This document shows, piece by piece, positions 14,211 through 21,701 of a stretch of DNA of 29,574 bases. The stretch is from an uncultured Bacteroidales bacterium (GTDB lineage Bacteria; Bacteroidota; Bacteroidia; Bacteroidales; UBA932): contig URCV01000018.1 of assembly GCA_900546445.1 (NCBI GenBank), forward strand, positions 1 through 29,574, read 5' to 3'. Under the pieces are notes generated by a model. That model was not told where the DNA came from. It made no database searches and saw nothing but the letters and a program-made list of their open reading frames with translations. Position 1 is the first letter of the stretch. Each line of letters opens with the position of its first letter. A program made the translations under genes and the position numbers.

Positions 14211-14399
14211 ATGGCAAAGAAAGCAAAAGGCAACAGGGTGCAGGTCATCCTTGAGTGCACAGAACAGAAGGCAAGTGGTGTACCGGGAATTTCTCGTTAT
14301 GTGACCACTAAGAACAAAAAGAATACTACAGAACGTCTTGAGAGAAGGAAATATAACCCTTTCCTCAAAAGAGTTACTGTACATCGTGAAATCAAATAA
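14211..14399 (+). CDS. rpmG: Ribosomal protein bL33 (62 aa)
   Basis: Large-subunit protein with MAKKAKGNRVQVILECTEQ, then SRYVTTKNKKNTTERLERRK and the YNPFLKRVTVHREIK end. Only one cysteine is present, so this is the zinc-free form of L33. It is grouped with rpmB and the DUF4295 gene, the usual arrangement in Bacteroidota. Confidence 0.97.
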   Translation: MAKKAKGNRVQVILECTEQKASGVPGISRYVTTKNKKNTTERLERRKYNPFLKRVTVHREIK

Positions 14400-14403
14400 T
14401 TTT

Positions 14404-14409
14404 AGGAGG
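14404..14409 (+). promoter_or_regulatory. Strong Shine-Dalgarno sequence (AGGAGG) before the DUF4295 gene
   Basis: AGGAGG lies 9 bases before ATG 14419 and complements the 16S rRNA 3' end. Such sites are generally avoided in this phylum, where the anti-Shine-Dalgarno is sequestered on the ribosome. The neighbouring rpmB, rpmG, rpmI and rplT starts have none. Confidence 0.7.
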
Positions 14410-14418
14410 ATATAGAAT

Positions 14419-14574
14419 ATGGCAAAGAAAGCCGTCGCAACATTCGCAGCTAAGGCCGGTGCTAAGAGCATGGTCAAGTGCATCCGTATGGAAAGATCTC
14501 CTAAGACAGGCGCTTATGTTTTCACCGAGACGCTTGTAGAGGAAGCAAAAGCTAAAGAGATGTTCAAGAAGTAA
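14419..14574 (+). CDS. DUF4295 small basic protein, probable ribosomal protein bL38 (51 aa)
   Basis: A 51-residue basic protein: MAKKAVATFAAKAGAKSMVK, then CIRMERSPKTGAYVFTETLV and an EEAKAKEMFKK tail. This fits DUF4295, a family limited to Bacteroidota and encoded right after rpmG. I recall that structural work on a Bacteroidota ribosome described an extra large-subunit protein named bL38 that corresponds to this family; I state that link with moderate confidence. The basic composition and the location 19 bases after rpmG support a ribosomal role regardless. It is preceded by an unusually strong Shine-Dalgarno site and followed by a terminator that closes the operon. Confidence 0.85.
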   Translation: MAKKAVATFAAKAGAKSMVKCIRMERSPKTGAYVFTETLVEEAKAKEMFKK

Positions 14575-14601
14575 TTTCTGAACTTTGTACTATAGTGAGA
14601 G

Positions 14602-14629
14602 AAGAGAGTGATTTTCACTCTCTTTTTTT
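14602..14629 (+). terminator. Terminator ending the thrS-to-DUF4295 operon
   Basis: A 10-bp perfect stem (AAGAGAGTGA / TCACTCTCTT, loop TTT) is followed by a run of Ts. It lies 27 bases after the DUF4295 stop and before the ftsY promoter. Confidence 0.9.
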
Positions 14630-14652
14630 GTGCTTATAATGCGGATTTTCAT

Positions 14653-14660
14653 TATATTTG
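14653..14660 (+). promoter_or_regulatory. ftsY promoter -7 box (TATATTTG)
   Basis: A perfect TAnnTTTG ends 6 bases before ATG 14667. The transcript would start at or next to the start codon, so a leaderless mRNA is likely. Confidence 0.7.
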
Positions 14661-14666
14661 TGCGAT

Positions 14667-15548
14667 ATGGCTATAAGTTTTTTTCAACGCATAAGCAGAG
14701 CCGTCGTAGGCAAATCCAGAGTGGACGATAATACTCTGGACGCCATCGAAGAAGCTCTCGTGGAATCCGATATGGGTGTGGATACCACTCTGAAGGTTAT
14801 AGATGAACTGGAAGAGAGGGTGTCGCGCGACAAATATATGTCTAAGGAGGAGTTGTTCGGGATGCTTCGCGAGCAGATAGCCTCCCTTATGGACGTGCCA
14901 TCGGCAGAGCCATCGCAGGTTCGCCCCTATGTGATTCTCGTCGTGGGAGTTAACGGCGTGGGTAAGACTACCACCATAGGCAAGTTGGCATACAAATTCA
15001 GAAAAGAAGGTAAGAAGGTCGTGCTGGGTGCTGCGGATACTTTCCGCGCAGCGGCTGTGGACCAATTGGTTATATGGGCGGAAAGGGCCGGTGTGGACAT
15101 AGTCCGTCAGCAGATGGGTTCCGACCCTGCAGCCGTGGCTTACGATACCGTGAAGTCCGGAATGGCGAAGGGCGCAGATGTCGTTTTGATCGACACCGCG
15201 GGGCGTCTGCATAACCGTGTAGATCTTATGAATGAGCTCACTAAGATTCGTAATTCCGTAGGAAAGGCTCTTCCGGGCGCTCCTGCCGAGGTGATGCTCG
15301 TGCTCGACGCCAGTACGGGTCAGAATGCGTTTCAGCAGGCTAAGGAGTTTGCACGCGCTACGACCATCAGCTCTCTCGCACTTACGAAGATGGATGGAAC
15401 CGCTCGTGGCGGAGTGGCCGTGGGACTCGTGGACCAGTTCCATATTCCTATCAAGTATGTAGGTGTAGGAGAAGGAATTGAAGATATCGAGACTTTCGAC
15501 AAGGATGTTTTCGTGAAGTCTCTTTTCGAGGAAGATAATTTGAAATAA
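14667..15548 (+). CDS. ftsY: Signal recognition particle receptor FtsY (293 aa)
   Basis: A GTPase that docks SRP-ribosome complexes at the membrane. Only the NG domain is present: an N helical bundle (~1-85), then G1 GVNGVGKTT (94-102), DTFRAAA (124-130), G3 DTAGR (176-180), G4 TKMD (240-243) and the closing GVGEGIEDIETFD. The acidic A domain of E. coli FtsY is absent, so membrane contact probably relies on the N-terminal helix MAISFFQRISRAVVGK. ATG 14667 is chosen; a TTG at 14658 lies inside the promoter box. pheT follows 12 bases later, so the two are probably co-transcribed. Confidence 0.96.
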   Translation: MAISFFQRISRAVVGKSRVDDNTLDAIEEALVESDMGVDTTLKVIDELEERVSRDKYMSKEELFGMLREQIASLMDVPSAEPSQVRPYVILVVGVNGVGKTTTIGKLAYKFRKEGKKVVLGAADTFRAAAVDQLVIWAERAGVDIVRQQMGSDPAAVAYDTVKSGMAKGADVVLIDTAGRLHNRVDLMNELTKIRNSVGKALPGAPAEVMLVLDASTGQNAFQQAKEFARATTISSLALTKMDGTARGGVAVGLVDQFHIPIKYVGVGEGIEDIETFDKDVFVKSLFEEDNLK

Positions 15549-15560
15549 AGTATATTAGAT

Positions 15561-18014
15561 ATGAAGCTTGATTATAATTGGCTTAAGGATTACATTAAAT
15601 GCGATCTTTCCGTTAACCAAATCGCCGAGATTATGACATCTGTCGGCATAGAAGTGGACGGAGTGGAAGAAACTGAAGTGATAGAGGGAGGCCTTAAGAA
15701 CGTGGTCGTGGCGAAGGTTCTGACTTGCGATATCCATCCGGATTCGGACCATCTGCACATCACTACGGTGGACGATGGCAGCGGAACTCCTCTACAGGTA
15801 GTGTGTGGTGCGCCGAATGTGGCTGCAGGACAGAAGGTTCTGTTTGCTAAGGTGGGCGCTGTCCTCCCTGGTGACTTTAAGATTAAGAAATCGAAGATTC
15901 GCGGAGTGGAGAGCCTAGGAATGATCTGCGCAGAGGACGAGTTGGGAATAGGCGAGAGCCACGAAGGCATCAAGGTCCTTCCGGAAGACGCCCCCGTGGG
16001 TATGCCGGCTAAGGATTATCTTCATATCCAGACCCAGGCCGTCATAGAGTACGAGATTACGGCCAATCGTGTAGACGCAGCTTCGCACTATGGCGTGGCC
16101 CGCGACATTTACGCCTATATGAAACTGCACGGCATTCCTTGCGAATTGGCCCGTCCGAAGGTGGGCGAGGCGCTCAAGGCAGGAAAGACAGATGCCCCGG
16201 CACCGATTGGCATAGACGTCCAGGATGCAGAAGGCGCTCCTCGCTATATGGGCCTCACCATCGAGGGCATAAAAGTCGGTCCTTCGCCTAAGTGGCTGCA
16301 GGAAAGGCTGACAGCTATCGGAAGTCGCCCTATAAATAACGTGGTGGACATCTCGAACTTCGTGCTTTTCGAGCTTGGCCAGCCGCTTCATACATTCGAT
16401 GCCGATAAGATCAGCGGTGGAAAGGTAATCGTCCGCAGAGCGGTTGAGGGTGAGAAGATTAGAACGCTCGATGGGCAGGATCGCACGCTGAGCGCTTGTG
16501 ATATGGTAATTGCCAATTCGGCTGGCCCTATGTGCATCGCCGGTGTGTTCGGCGGTGAGGATAGCGGTGTGACCGAGTCTACGACGAATCTCTTCATCGA
16601 GAGTGCGTATTTCGATCCGGGCAGCATCCGCAAGACTAGCAAGAAGCAGCAGCTTTCTACTGACGCATCCTTCCGGTTTGAGCGCGGGGCAGACCCTGAA
16701 ATCTGCGACTACGCTCTTCAGCGCGCTGCCGACTTGGTAGTGGAGTGCGCCGGTGGCAAGGTAATTGGCCCGGAACTCGAAAGTTACCCGGTTCGAATCG
16801 AGAGAAAGAGAATCGAACTGGATTATGGCAGAATCTGCGCATTCATCGGTAAGGAAATCGGTGATGATAAGATAGATTGTATCTTGAATGCACTGGGTTA
16901 CAAATTTGAGAGCAGGGAAGGCAGGACGGCGGTCGTGTTGGCCCCAAGCTATATGGTGGATGTGTACAGGGAGTGCGATGTGGTCGAAGAGATCCTTCGA
17001 ATTTATGGTTACGATAACATCGAGTTGCCTTCGCAGATGCGTATGTCCGTGAATGCCACTCCGTCTCCGGAGCCGGAAGCTGTAAGGAGCATTATTTCTA
17101 ACTTCTTGGCGGCCAATGGATTTGTGGAGACTATGAATAACTCTCTTACGAAGGGAGACTATTATTCGACTTTGAAGACTTTCCCGGCAGAGCATTGCGT
17201 GAAGATTCTCAATCCGCTTAGTCAGGACTTGAACGTGCTTAGGCAGACTCTGATTCTGAATGCATTGGAGGTGGTTTCATATAATGTGAACCGCCAGATG
17301 TCGTTTATGAAGATATTTGAATATGGCTCTGTATATCAGAGACTTCCCGAAAAGAGCGGGGAGACTTTGGAGGGCTATGAGGAGCATCAGAATTTTTGCT
17401 TGGCCATTACCGGAACTTCGGAGAAGAACTGGAGAGGTGGCGGCGTGAAGGCTGATTATTTCCAGCTTAAGGGCTATGTAGAGCTCTTGCTGAGAAGATT
17501 TGGCGCGGATTTCTACCAGTTGTGGTCAGAACCGGCACCGAGCGATGTCTTCTCTGAGGGTATGACTTTGAAACTTCCGGGTAACGGCAAGGTGCTTTTG
17601 ACTATGGGTCAGGTACTTCCTGCATTGGCTAAGAAGTTTGGAATCAAGCAGAACGTGTTCGTGGCCGAGATTAGCTGGCCAGTACTTTTCGAACTCGTAA
17701 AACGTAATAAGGTAGGGTTCAAGGAGCTTCCTAAGTTCCCTGAGGTGAGAAGGGATTTGGCTCTTCTTCTCGACGAGAAGGTTACCTATGCGGAGTTGCG
17801 CACGGCTGCGCTGAAGTCAGCGAAGAAACTCCTTAAGAACGTGTCTTTGTTTGACGTGTATCGCGGAGACAAGATTCCGGAAGGTAAGAAGCAATATGCG
17901 TTGAGCTTCACCCTTCAGGATCCGGAGAAAACTCTTACTGACCAGGATGTGGAGAAGGTGATGGACAATCTTCTGAATACATTCCGGAATAATTTCGGGG
18001 CTCAACTCAGGTAG
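15561..18014 (+). CDS. pheT: Phenylalanyl-tRNA synthetase beta subunit (817 aa)
   Basis: The large subunit of the alpha2-beta2 enzyme that charges tRNA-Phe; it carries editing and tRNA binding. The N-terminal part holds an EMAP-like tRNA-binding fold (~40-150, with CDIHPDSDHLHITTVDDG). B3/B4 editing segments follow (~210-400, with NNVVDISNFVLFELGQPLH), then a B5 domain (~410-480), a class II-like core, and the ferredoxin-like anticodon-binding domain at the C-terminus, with FPEVRRDLALLLDE (~725). The length is typical for Bacteroidota PheT. The alpha subunit gene (pheS) is not in this window, so the two are unlinked here. The DUF4296 lipoprotein gene begins 2 bases after its stop. Confidence 0.97.
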   Translation: MKLDYNWLKDYIKCDLSVNQIAEIMTSVGIEVDGVEETEVIEGGLKNVVVAKVLTCDIHPDSDHLHITTVDDGSGTPLQVVCGAPNVAAGQKVLFAKVGAVLPGDFKIKKSKIRGVESLGMICAEDELGIGESHEGIKVLPEDAPVGMPAKDYLHIQTQAVIEYEITANRVDAASHYGVARDIYAYMKLHGIPCELARPKVGEALKAGKTDAPAPIGIDVQDAEGAPRYMGLTIEGIKVGPSPKWLQERLTAIGSRPINNVVDISNFVLFELGQPLHTFDADKISGGKVIVRRAVEGEKIRTLDGQDRTLSACDMVIANSAGPMCIAGVFGGEDSGVTESTTNLFIESAYFDPGSIRKTSKKQQLSTDASFRFERGADPEICDYALQRAADLVVECAGGKVIGPELESYPVRIERKRIELDYGRICAFIGKEIGDDKIDCILNALGYKFESREGRTAVVLAPSYMVDVYRECDVVEEILRIYGYDNIELPSQMRMSVNATPSPEPEAVRSIISNFLAANGFVETMNNSLTKGDYYSTLKTFPAEHCVKILNPLSQDLNVLRQTLILNALEVVSYNVNRQMSFMKIFEYGSVYQRLPEKSGETLEGYEEHQNFCLAITGTSEKNWRGGGVKADYFQLKGYVELLLRRFGADFYQLWSEPAPSDVFSEGMTLKLPGNGKVLLTMGQVLPALAKKFGIKQNVFVAEISWPVLFELVKRNKVGFKELPKFPEVRRDLALLLDEKVTYAELRTAALKSAKKLLKNVSLFDVYRGDKIPEGKKQYALSFTLQDPEKTLTDQDVEKVMDNLLNTFRNNFGAQLR

Positions 18015-18016
18015 AT

Positions 18017-18517
18017 ATGAAAAGAGGTATTCTGATAGCCTTAAGCGTGTGTATGCTTGTCGCTTGTTCGAAGGGGGGACGTGTCATCCCTGCTTCGAAG
18101 ATGGCTGACATCTATGCCGACATGTTTCTGGCGGATCAGTGGATTTCTTCTCATTACAATTCGCGTAAGACTGCGGATACTTCACTTTTCTATGCGCCTA
18201 TTTTCGAAAAATACGGCTATACCTTGGAAGATTACGATGCTTCGGTGAAGCACTATGTCACTAAGCCTGACGATTATGCTAAAATCTTGAAGGAAGCGGG
18301 GCAGAAACTGGACAAGAAGGCGAAATATCTTAGAAAGGTCGACGATTACTATAATAATAAGAAAGAACTTTTCGAGGCTTATGTGCCGAAGGAGTTCGTG
18401 TTCGATTCGCTAATGGTTCGCGATACGATGATGGATTGGCATCCTTCGGATACCGTAAAACTAAAGGAGAAGCAAGACACATTATTGATAGATACATTAA
18501 AAACTAAAAAATTATGA
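18017..18517 (+). CDS. DUF4296 lipoprotein (166 aa)
   Basis: A small Bacteroidota-specific lipoprotein of unknown function. The signal MKRGILIALSVCMLVAC has lipobox LVAC with Cys17. The mature part opens with the family-type IPASKMADIYADMFLADQW, then a helical domain rich in Lys, Asp and Tyr (~40-130) and a Lys/Thr/Asp-rich tail. It starts 2 bases after pheT and overlaps deoC by four bases (ATGA), so it is translated as part of the ftsY-pheT-deoC unit. No catalytic motif is seen and the neighbours do not explain its job. Confidence 0.8.
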   Translation: MKRGILIALSVCMLVACSKGGRVIPASKMADIYADMFLADQWISSHYNSRKTADTSLFYAPIFEKYGYTLEDYDASVKHYVTKPDDYAKILKEAGQKLDKKAKYLRKVDDYYNNKKELFEAYVPKEFVFDSLMVRDTMMDWHPSDTVKLKEKQDTLLIDTLKTKKL

Positions 18518-19299
18518 CTAAGACAGAAGTATTAAAAAAGTGTTTCGGGTTTATGGACCTTACCACTTTGAGGCCTGAAGATACTGTAGATGGCGTTAAG
18601 GCTTTGGTAGATAAGGTAACGGAATTCCATAAGATGTACCCTTCATATCCTCTGCCTGCATCTATTTGCGTGTATCCTAACTTTGCGCACGTGGTAAAGG
18701 AGAACAGAGTAAGCCCTGAACTCCACGTGACTACGGTAGCCGGTTGTTTCCCTTCTTCACAGAGTTTCCTGGAAGTTAAGAAGATTGAAGTGGAGATGGC
18801 TATCGCCGATGGCGCTGATGAGGTAGATATAGTCTTGGCCCTCAATGCATTTCTGGCAGGCGACGATAAGACGGCAGGTGAGGAGATTTCTGAAATAAAG
18901 AAGATCTGCGAAAAGCATAATGTAGTGCTTAAGGTGATTCTGGAGACAGGAATCCTTAAGACGGACGAACTTATCCATCGTGCATCCATGCTCGCTATGG
19001 AGGCAGGCGCCGACTTTATCAAGACTTCTACCGGAAAGGTCAGCGTAAATGCTACTCCTGAGGCTGCTACGGTAATGTGTAAGGCTATCAAGGAGTATTA
19101 CGAAAAGACCGGAAGAAAGGTCGGCTTCAAGGCTGCCGGCGGTGTTTCCAATGCGGATGAGGCTCTGCAATACTACGAAATCGGACAGAGTATTCTGGGC
19201 GACGAGTGGATGAATAAGGAACTCTTCAGATTCGGCGTGAGCAGGTTAGGCAACTCACTTGTTTCAGCCATAGAGAATACAGAGGTAAAATTCTTCTAA
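18514..19299 (+). CDS. deoC: Deoxyribose-phosphate aldolase (261 aa)
   Basis: Cleaves 2-deoxyribose 5-phosphate into glyceraldehyde 3-phosphate and acetaldehyde during deoxynucleoside breakdown. The TIM-barrel motifs are intact. The Schiff-base lysine is K170 in DFIKTSTGK. The partner lysine is K206 in VGFKAAGG. The acidic residue lies in GADEVDIVLALN (~100-111), and KVILETGIL (140-148) is also present. Length and spacing match E. coli DeoC. The ATG overlaps the TGA of the DUF4296 gene. A strong terminator 17 bases past the stop ends the operon. Confidence 0.96.
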   Translation: MTKTEVLKKCFGFMDLTTLRPEDTVDGVKALVDKVTEFHKMYPSYPLPASICVYPNFAHVVKENRVSPELHVTTVAGCFPSSQSFLEVKKIEVEMAIADGADEVDIVLALNAFLAGDDKTAGEEISEIKKICEKHNVVLKVILETGILKTDELIHRASMLAMEAGADFIKTSTGKVSVNATPEAATVMCKAIKEYYEKTGRKVGFKAAGGVSNADEALQYYEIGQSILGDEWMNKELFRFGVSRLGNSLVSAIENTEVKFF

Positions 19300-19316
19300 T
19301 CACCTCTTTCCGACTT

Positions 19317-19350
19317 AGCCGTGTAAATTCGTTTTTACACGGCTTTTTTT
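19317..19350 (+). terminator. Terminator after deoC
   Basis: An 11-bp stem AGCCGTGTAAA / TTTACACGGCT, with a TTCGTT loop, is followed by seven Ts. It directly precedes the promoter of the next gene. Confidence 0.9.
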
Positions 19351-19353
19351 GTA

Positions 19354-19361
19354 TACTTTTG
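19354..19361 (+). promoter_or_regulatory. Promoter -7 box (TACTTTTG) for the metallopeptidase-barrel pair
   Basis: Matches TAnnTTTG, 19 bases before ATG 19381 and immediately after the deoC terminator. An AAGGAG at 19368-19373 lies 7 bases before the ATG, a fair Shine-Dalgarno match. Confidence 0.6.
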
Positions 19362-19380
19362 TAAAAAAAGGAGCTTGTCT

Positions 19381-20979
19381 ATGAAGACTTTTAAATCATT
19401 TATCTTAGGAATCTCAGCCGTTGTAACGTCTTGCAACGGAATTGGTTGGCAGAAGGACCAGTCAATATCGGGATATGATGACGGACGGGGAGTCTCGCAC
19501 GAGATGATAGTTCTGGGAGAACAACTCGAAGACCCGTATTCTCTTTCGAACGTTACTAAGGCTATCGCTTCGCTCTATCCCACAAAGGCCGGAGTGGTGG
19601 AATTGGAAGCTACCGATTATTATGTCCGTCTTTTGCCTCGAAGCAGCGACGATTTGCGTCTGCTTGAGAAGATGGGCGTGCAGATGATGGACCATCCTCT
19701 GGACTATCGTATCGTGGAAGAAGGCGATTACTATCACGACCCGCAGATAGCCGAGGGAAATGTTACTTGGCAATATGCCGTAGTGCCGCCTGATTTCGTA
19801 GCGCCGGAAGGCGTCAAGTGCGAATTGTTGCACAAGTGCTACTTGGCCGAATCGGAAACTGCCACGAAGGCAGGTCTGGAGTGGATAGACTGGGATGCCG
19901 TGGAGGAAGAAGCGTTCAGACTTACCGGTAACGAGGATATGCTGGCCGAGGTGACGACTAAGGGAAAGGAGAAAAAGGAGGCGAAGGTGCCTTCGGGTCG
20001 CATAACCATAATAGATGAGGATTACAGCGATAAACCTATAGGCGTGTCCGGGGTCCAGGTGTCTTGTAACGTGTTCGTGAAGTTCGATAGGTGCTACACC
20101 GACGAGGAGGGCTATTATACTATGAGAAAGAGTTTTAAGTCGAAGCCGAGATATAGGCTGGTGTTCACTAACAGTAAGGGATTCACTCAGGGGATCAATG
20201 CCATCTTCGTCAAGGGCTCGATCTCGACGCTGGGAAGGCACGACCCGGAAGGATACAGCATCTGCGTGACCGAAGCCTCCGAAGGAAAGCTTTTCAAGCG
20301 CTGTGCGATAAATAATGCGGCTTACGACTATTATCAGAGCTGTGCGTCGAACGGAGTGAAGATAAAGACTCCTCCGGCCAATCTTACCATCTGGACATTT
20401 TCTCTTATGGAGACTAGTGCGTCGTTGATGCTTCATCAAGGTGCCATTTTGGACATTGATTTGCTTAAGGATTTGATAGGGGTATATACTCCTGTGGTAA
20501 AGCTCTTTATGCCGGATATTATATTGGGTACGAAGAATCACGAAAAGTATTCGTCCATATACCATCTCGTTCAGCACGAATTGGCTCACGCCAGCCATTA
20601 TATGCAAGTGGGAAATAAGTATTGGGATGCATATTCGTTGATGATTCTTTCTTCTTATCTATCTTCCGGAGGTGTGACCTATGGAACCGGCGCAGAGGAG
20701 GATGCGGGCTATTGCGAGGTGGGAGAGACCTGGGCCTACTATGTGGAGAATATTCTTTATAGGCAGCGTTATGATGATGCCTCGAGGGTGTTCGGGGACA
20801 GATACTGGTTCCATCCTGAGATCTTGATATATATGGATAACAGAGGGTTGAACAGATTCAAGATTTTCGCCGCGCTTACGTCTGATGTGCATAGTAGGGA
20901 GACTCTGCGCTCGCGTCTGCTGGCACTGTATCCGGAGTGTAAGAGTGTCATAAATGAAGCGTTTAATAGATATTTATAA
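19381..20979 (+). CDS. Predicted zinc-metallopeptidase lipoprotein (HExxH; 532 aa)
   Basis: Start ATG 19381 (not TTG 19375) gives a signal peptide with lipobox VTSC and Cys18. Three parts are visible. Residues ~40-200 are a helical/beta region beginning with SHEMIVLGEQLEDPYSLSNV. Residues ~205-290 resemble a carboxypeptidase-regulatory or transthyretin-like beta domain (GRITIIDED, GVSGVQVSC, TDEEGYYTMRK). The C-terminal ~300-532 is helical and contains H399-E400-L-A-H403 in HLVQHELAHASH. About 45 residues later comes a Glu-rich helix (EVGETWAYYVEN; E446, E449 or E456 as third ligand). This is the gluzincin layout. Surface or periplasmic proteolysis is the inferred role; substrate unknown. The barrel gene follows 15 bases downstream, so the two probably act together. 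I recognise no named peptidase family. Confidence 0.75.
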   Translation: MKTFKSFILGISAVVTSCNGIGWQKDQSISGYDDGRGVSHEMIVLGEQLEDPYSLSNVTKAIASLYPTKAGVVELEATDYYVRLLPRSSDDLRLLEKMGVQMMDHPLDYRIVEEGDYYHDPQIAEGNVTWQYAVVPPDFVAPEGVKCELLHKCYLAESETATKAGLEWIDWDAVEEEAFRLTGNEDMLAEVTTKGKEKKEAKVPSGRITIIDEDYSDKPIGVSGVQVSCNVFVKFDRCYTDEEGYYTMRKSFKSKPRYRLVFTNSKGFTQGINAIFVKGSISTLGRHDPEGYSICVTEASEGKLFKRCAINNAAYDYYQSCASNGVKIKTPPANLTIWTFSLMETSASLMLHQGAILDIDLLKDLIGVYTPVVKLFMPDIILGTKNHEKYSSIYHLVQHELAHASHYMQVGNKYWDAYSLMILSSYLSSGGVTYGTGAEEDAGYCEVGETWAYYVENILYRQRYDDASRVFGDRYWFHPEILIYMDNRGLNRFKIFAALTSDVHSRETLRSRLLALYPECKSVINEAFNRYL

Positions 20980-20994
20980 TCATTCATTGTTTTT

Positions 20995-21528
20995 ATGTTT
21001 AAGTTTCAAAGATTATTGAGGTTTTTGCTGGCGTCGCTCGTGAGTGTCACGCCAGCTTTTTCTCAGACGAGAGTGTCTTTGTCGACAAACTTTGTCGATT
21101 ACGTCGATGGCGGAACGTTGAATGTAGATGCGTCGGTGAATGTGTCTTCGAATTGGAGTGCCGGGGCGGCTGTTAAGTATAATCCCTATTCTGCTAATTC
21201 CAAGCAGCGCTCGTTTTCCGTGGGAGGGCGCTATTGGCCGTGGTATGTGTATTCGGGATGGTGGTTTTCGGGAAGCGCCCGTTATCAGGAATTCAGTGAG
21301 AGCGACATCTATCTCGTGGAGGGAGATAGGGTAGGCGCGGCATTGAGTATGGGATATGCATGGATGATAGACAAACATTTCAATGTGGAGCTTGGCTGGG
21401 GACTATGGGGAGGATATGAGTTGTATAAGGAGTACGGATGCCAGACTTGCGCGCGGATCAGGTCGCGCGGAGAAACTTATTTTGTACGTCCTGACCAGAT
21501 TATGTTATCTTTCTCTTTCATTTTCTGA
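20995..21528 (+). CDS. Small outer-membrane beta-barrel protein, DUF3575-like (177 aa)
   Basis: A cleavable signal peptide (FLLASLVSVTPAFSQ, cut near residue 24) is followed by ~150 residues of alternating hydrophobic and polar strands. The C-terminus is aromatic (SFSFIF), as expected for an eight- to ten-strand barrel. The motif order LSTNFVDYVDGGTLNVDASV, then WSAGAAVKYNPY and VGGRYWPWYVYSGWWFSG resembles DUF3575 proteins, which often accompany fimbrillin or surface-adhesin genes in Bacteroidales. It sits 15 bases after the HExxH lipoprotein gene without a separate promoter. It could anchor or export the lipoprotein, or be its target; this is inference. Confidence 0.68.
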   Translation: MFKFQRLLRFLLASLVSVTPAFSQTRVSLSTNFVDYVDGGTLNVDASVNVSSNWSAGAAVKYNPYSANSKQRSFSVGGRYWPWYVYSGWWFSGSARYQEFSESDIYLVEGDRVGAALSMGYAWMIDKHFNVELGWGLWGGYELYKEYGCQTCARIRSRGETYFVRPDQIMLSFSFIF

Positions 21529-21537
21529 AATTTTTAC

Positions 21538-21545
21538 TATCTTTG
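21538..21545 (+). promoter_or_regulatory. tRNA-Leu promoter -7 box (TATCTTTG)
   Basis: A perfect TAnnTTTG 10 bases before the mature tRNA-Leu 5' end, starting 9 bases after the barrel gene stop. Confidence 0.75.
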
Positions 21546-21555
21546 CATACCCTTT

Positions 21556-21638
21556 GCGCGGGTGGCGAAATGGTAGACGCGCTAGTTTCAGGAGCTAGTG
21601 TCAATTGCGACATGTGAGTTCGAGTCTCATCTCGCGCA
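21556..21638 (+). tRNA. tRNA-Leu (anticodon CAG)
   Basis: The acceptor GCGCGGG pairs with CTCGCGC. The anticodon stem CTAGT/GCTAG closes loop TTCAGGA, giving anticodon CAG for the CTG codon. A long variable arm (around GTCAATTGCGAC) marks it as a class II tRNA. It is 83 nt to the discriminator A; CCA is not encoded. Confidence 0.95.
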
Positions 21639-21649
21639 CAATTTTTAAC

Positions 21650-21692
21650 AAGTGGAAGTTATTATATTCAGTTTAATAACTTCCTACTTTTT
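21650..21692 (+). terminator. Terminator after tRNA-Leu
   Basis: The stem AAGTGGAAGTTATTA / TAATAACTTCCTACTT has a one-base bulge and is followed by Ts, starting 11 bases after the tRNA. Its T-run region (TACTTTTTG, 21685-21693) could double as a weak promoter box for typA, as no better one is visible. Confidence 0.7.
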
Positions 21693-21701
21693 GGGTAGTG
21701 T

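Noticed and set aside
15915..17195. 426-codon - strand reading frame
   Set aside because: Antisense to pheT with no family resemblance; open only because of the codon bias of pheT.
19462..20607. 381-codon - strand reading frame
   Set aside because: Antisense to the metallopeptidase lipoprotein; no signal peptide, motif or promoter of its own.
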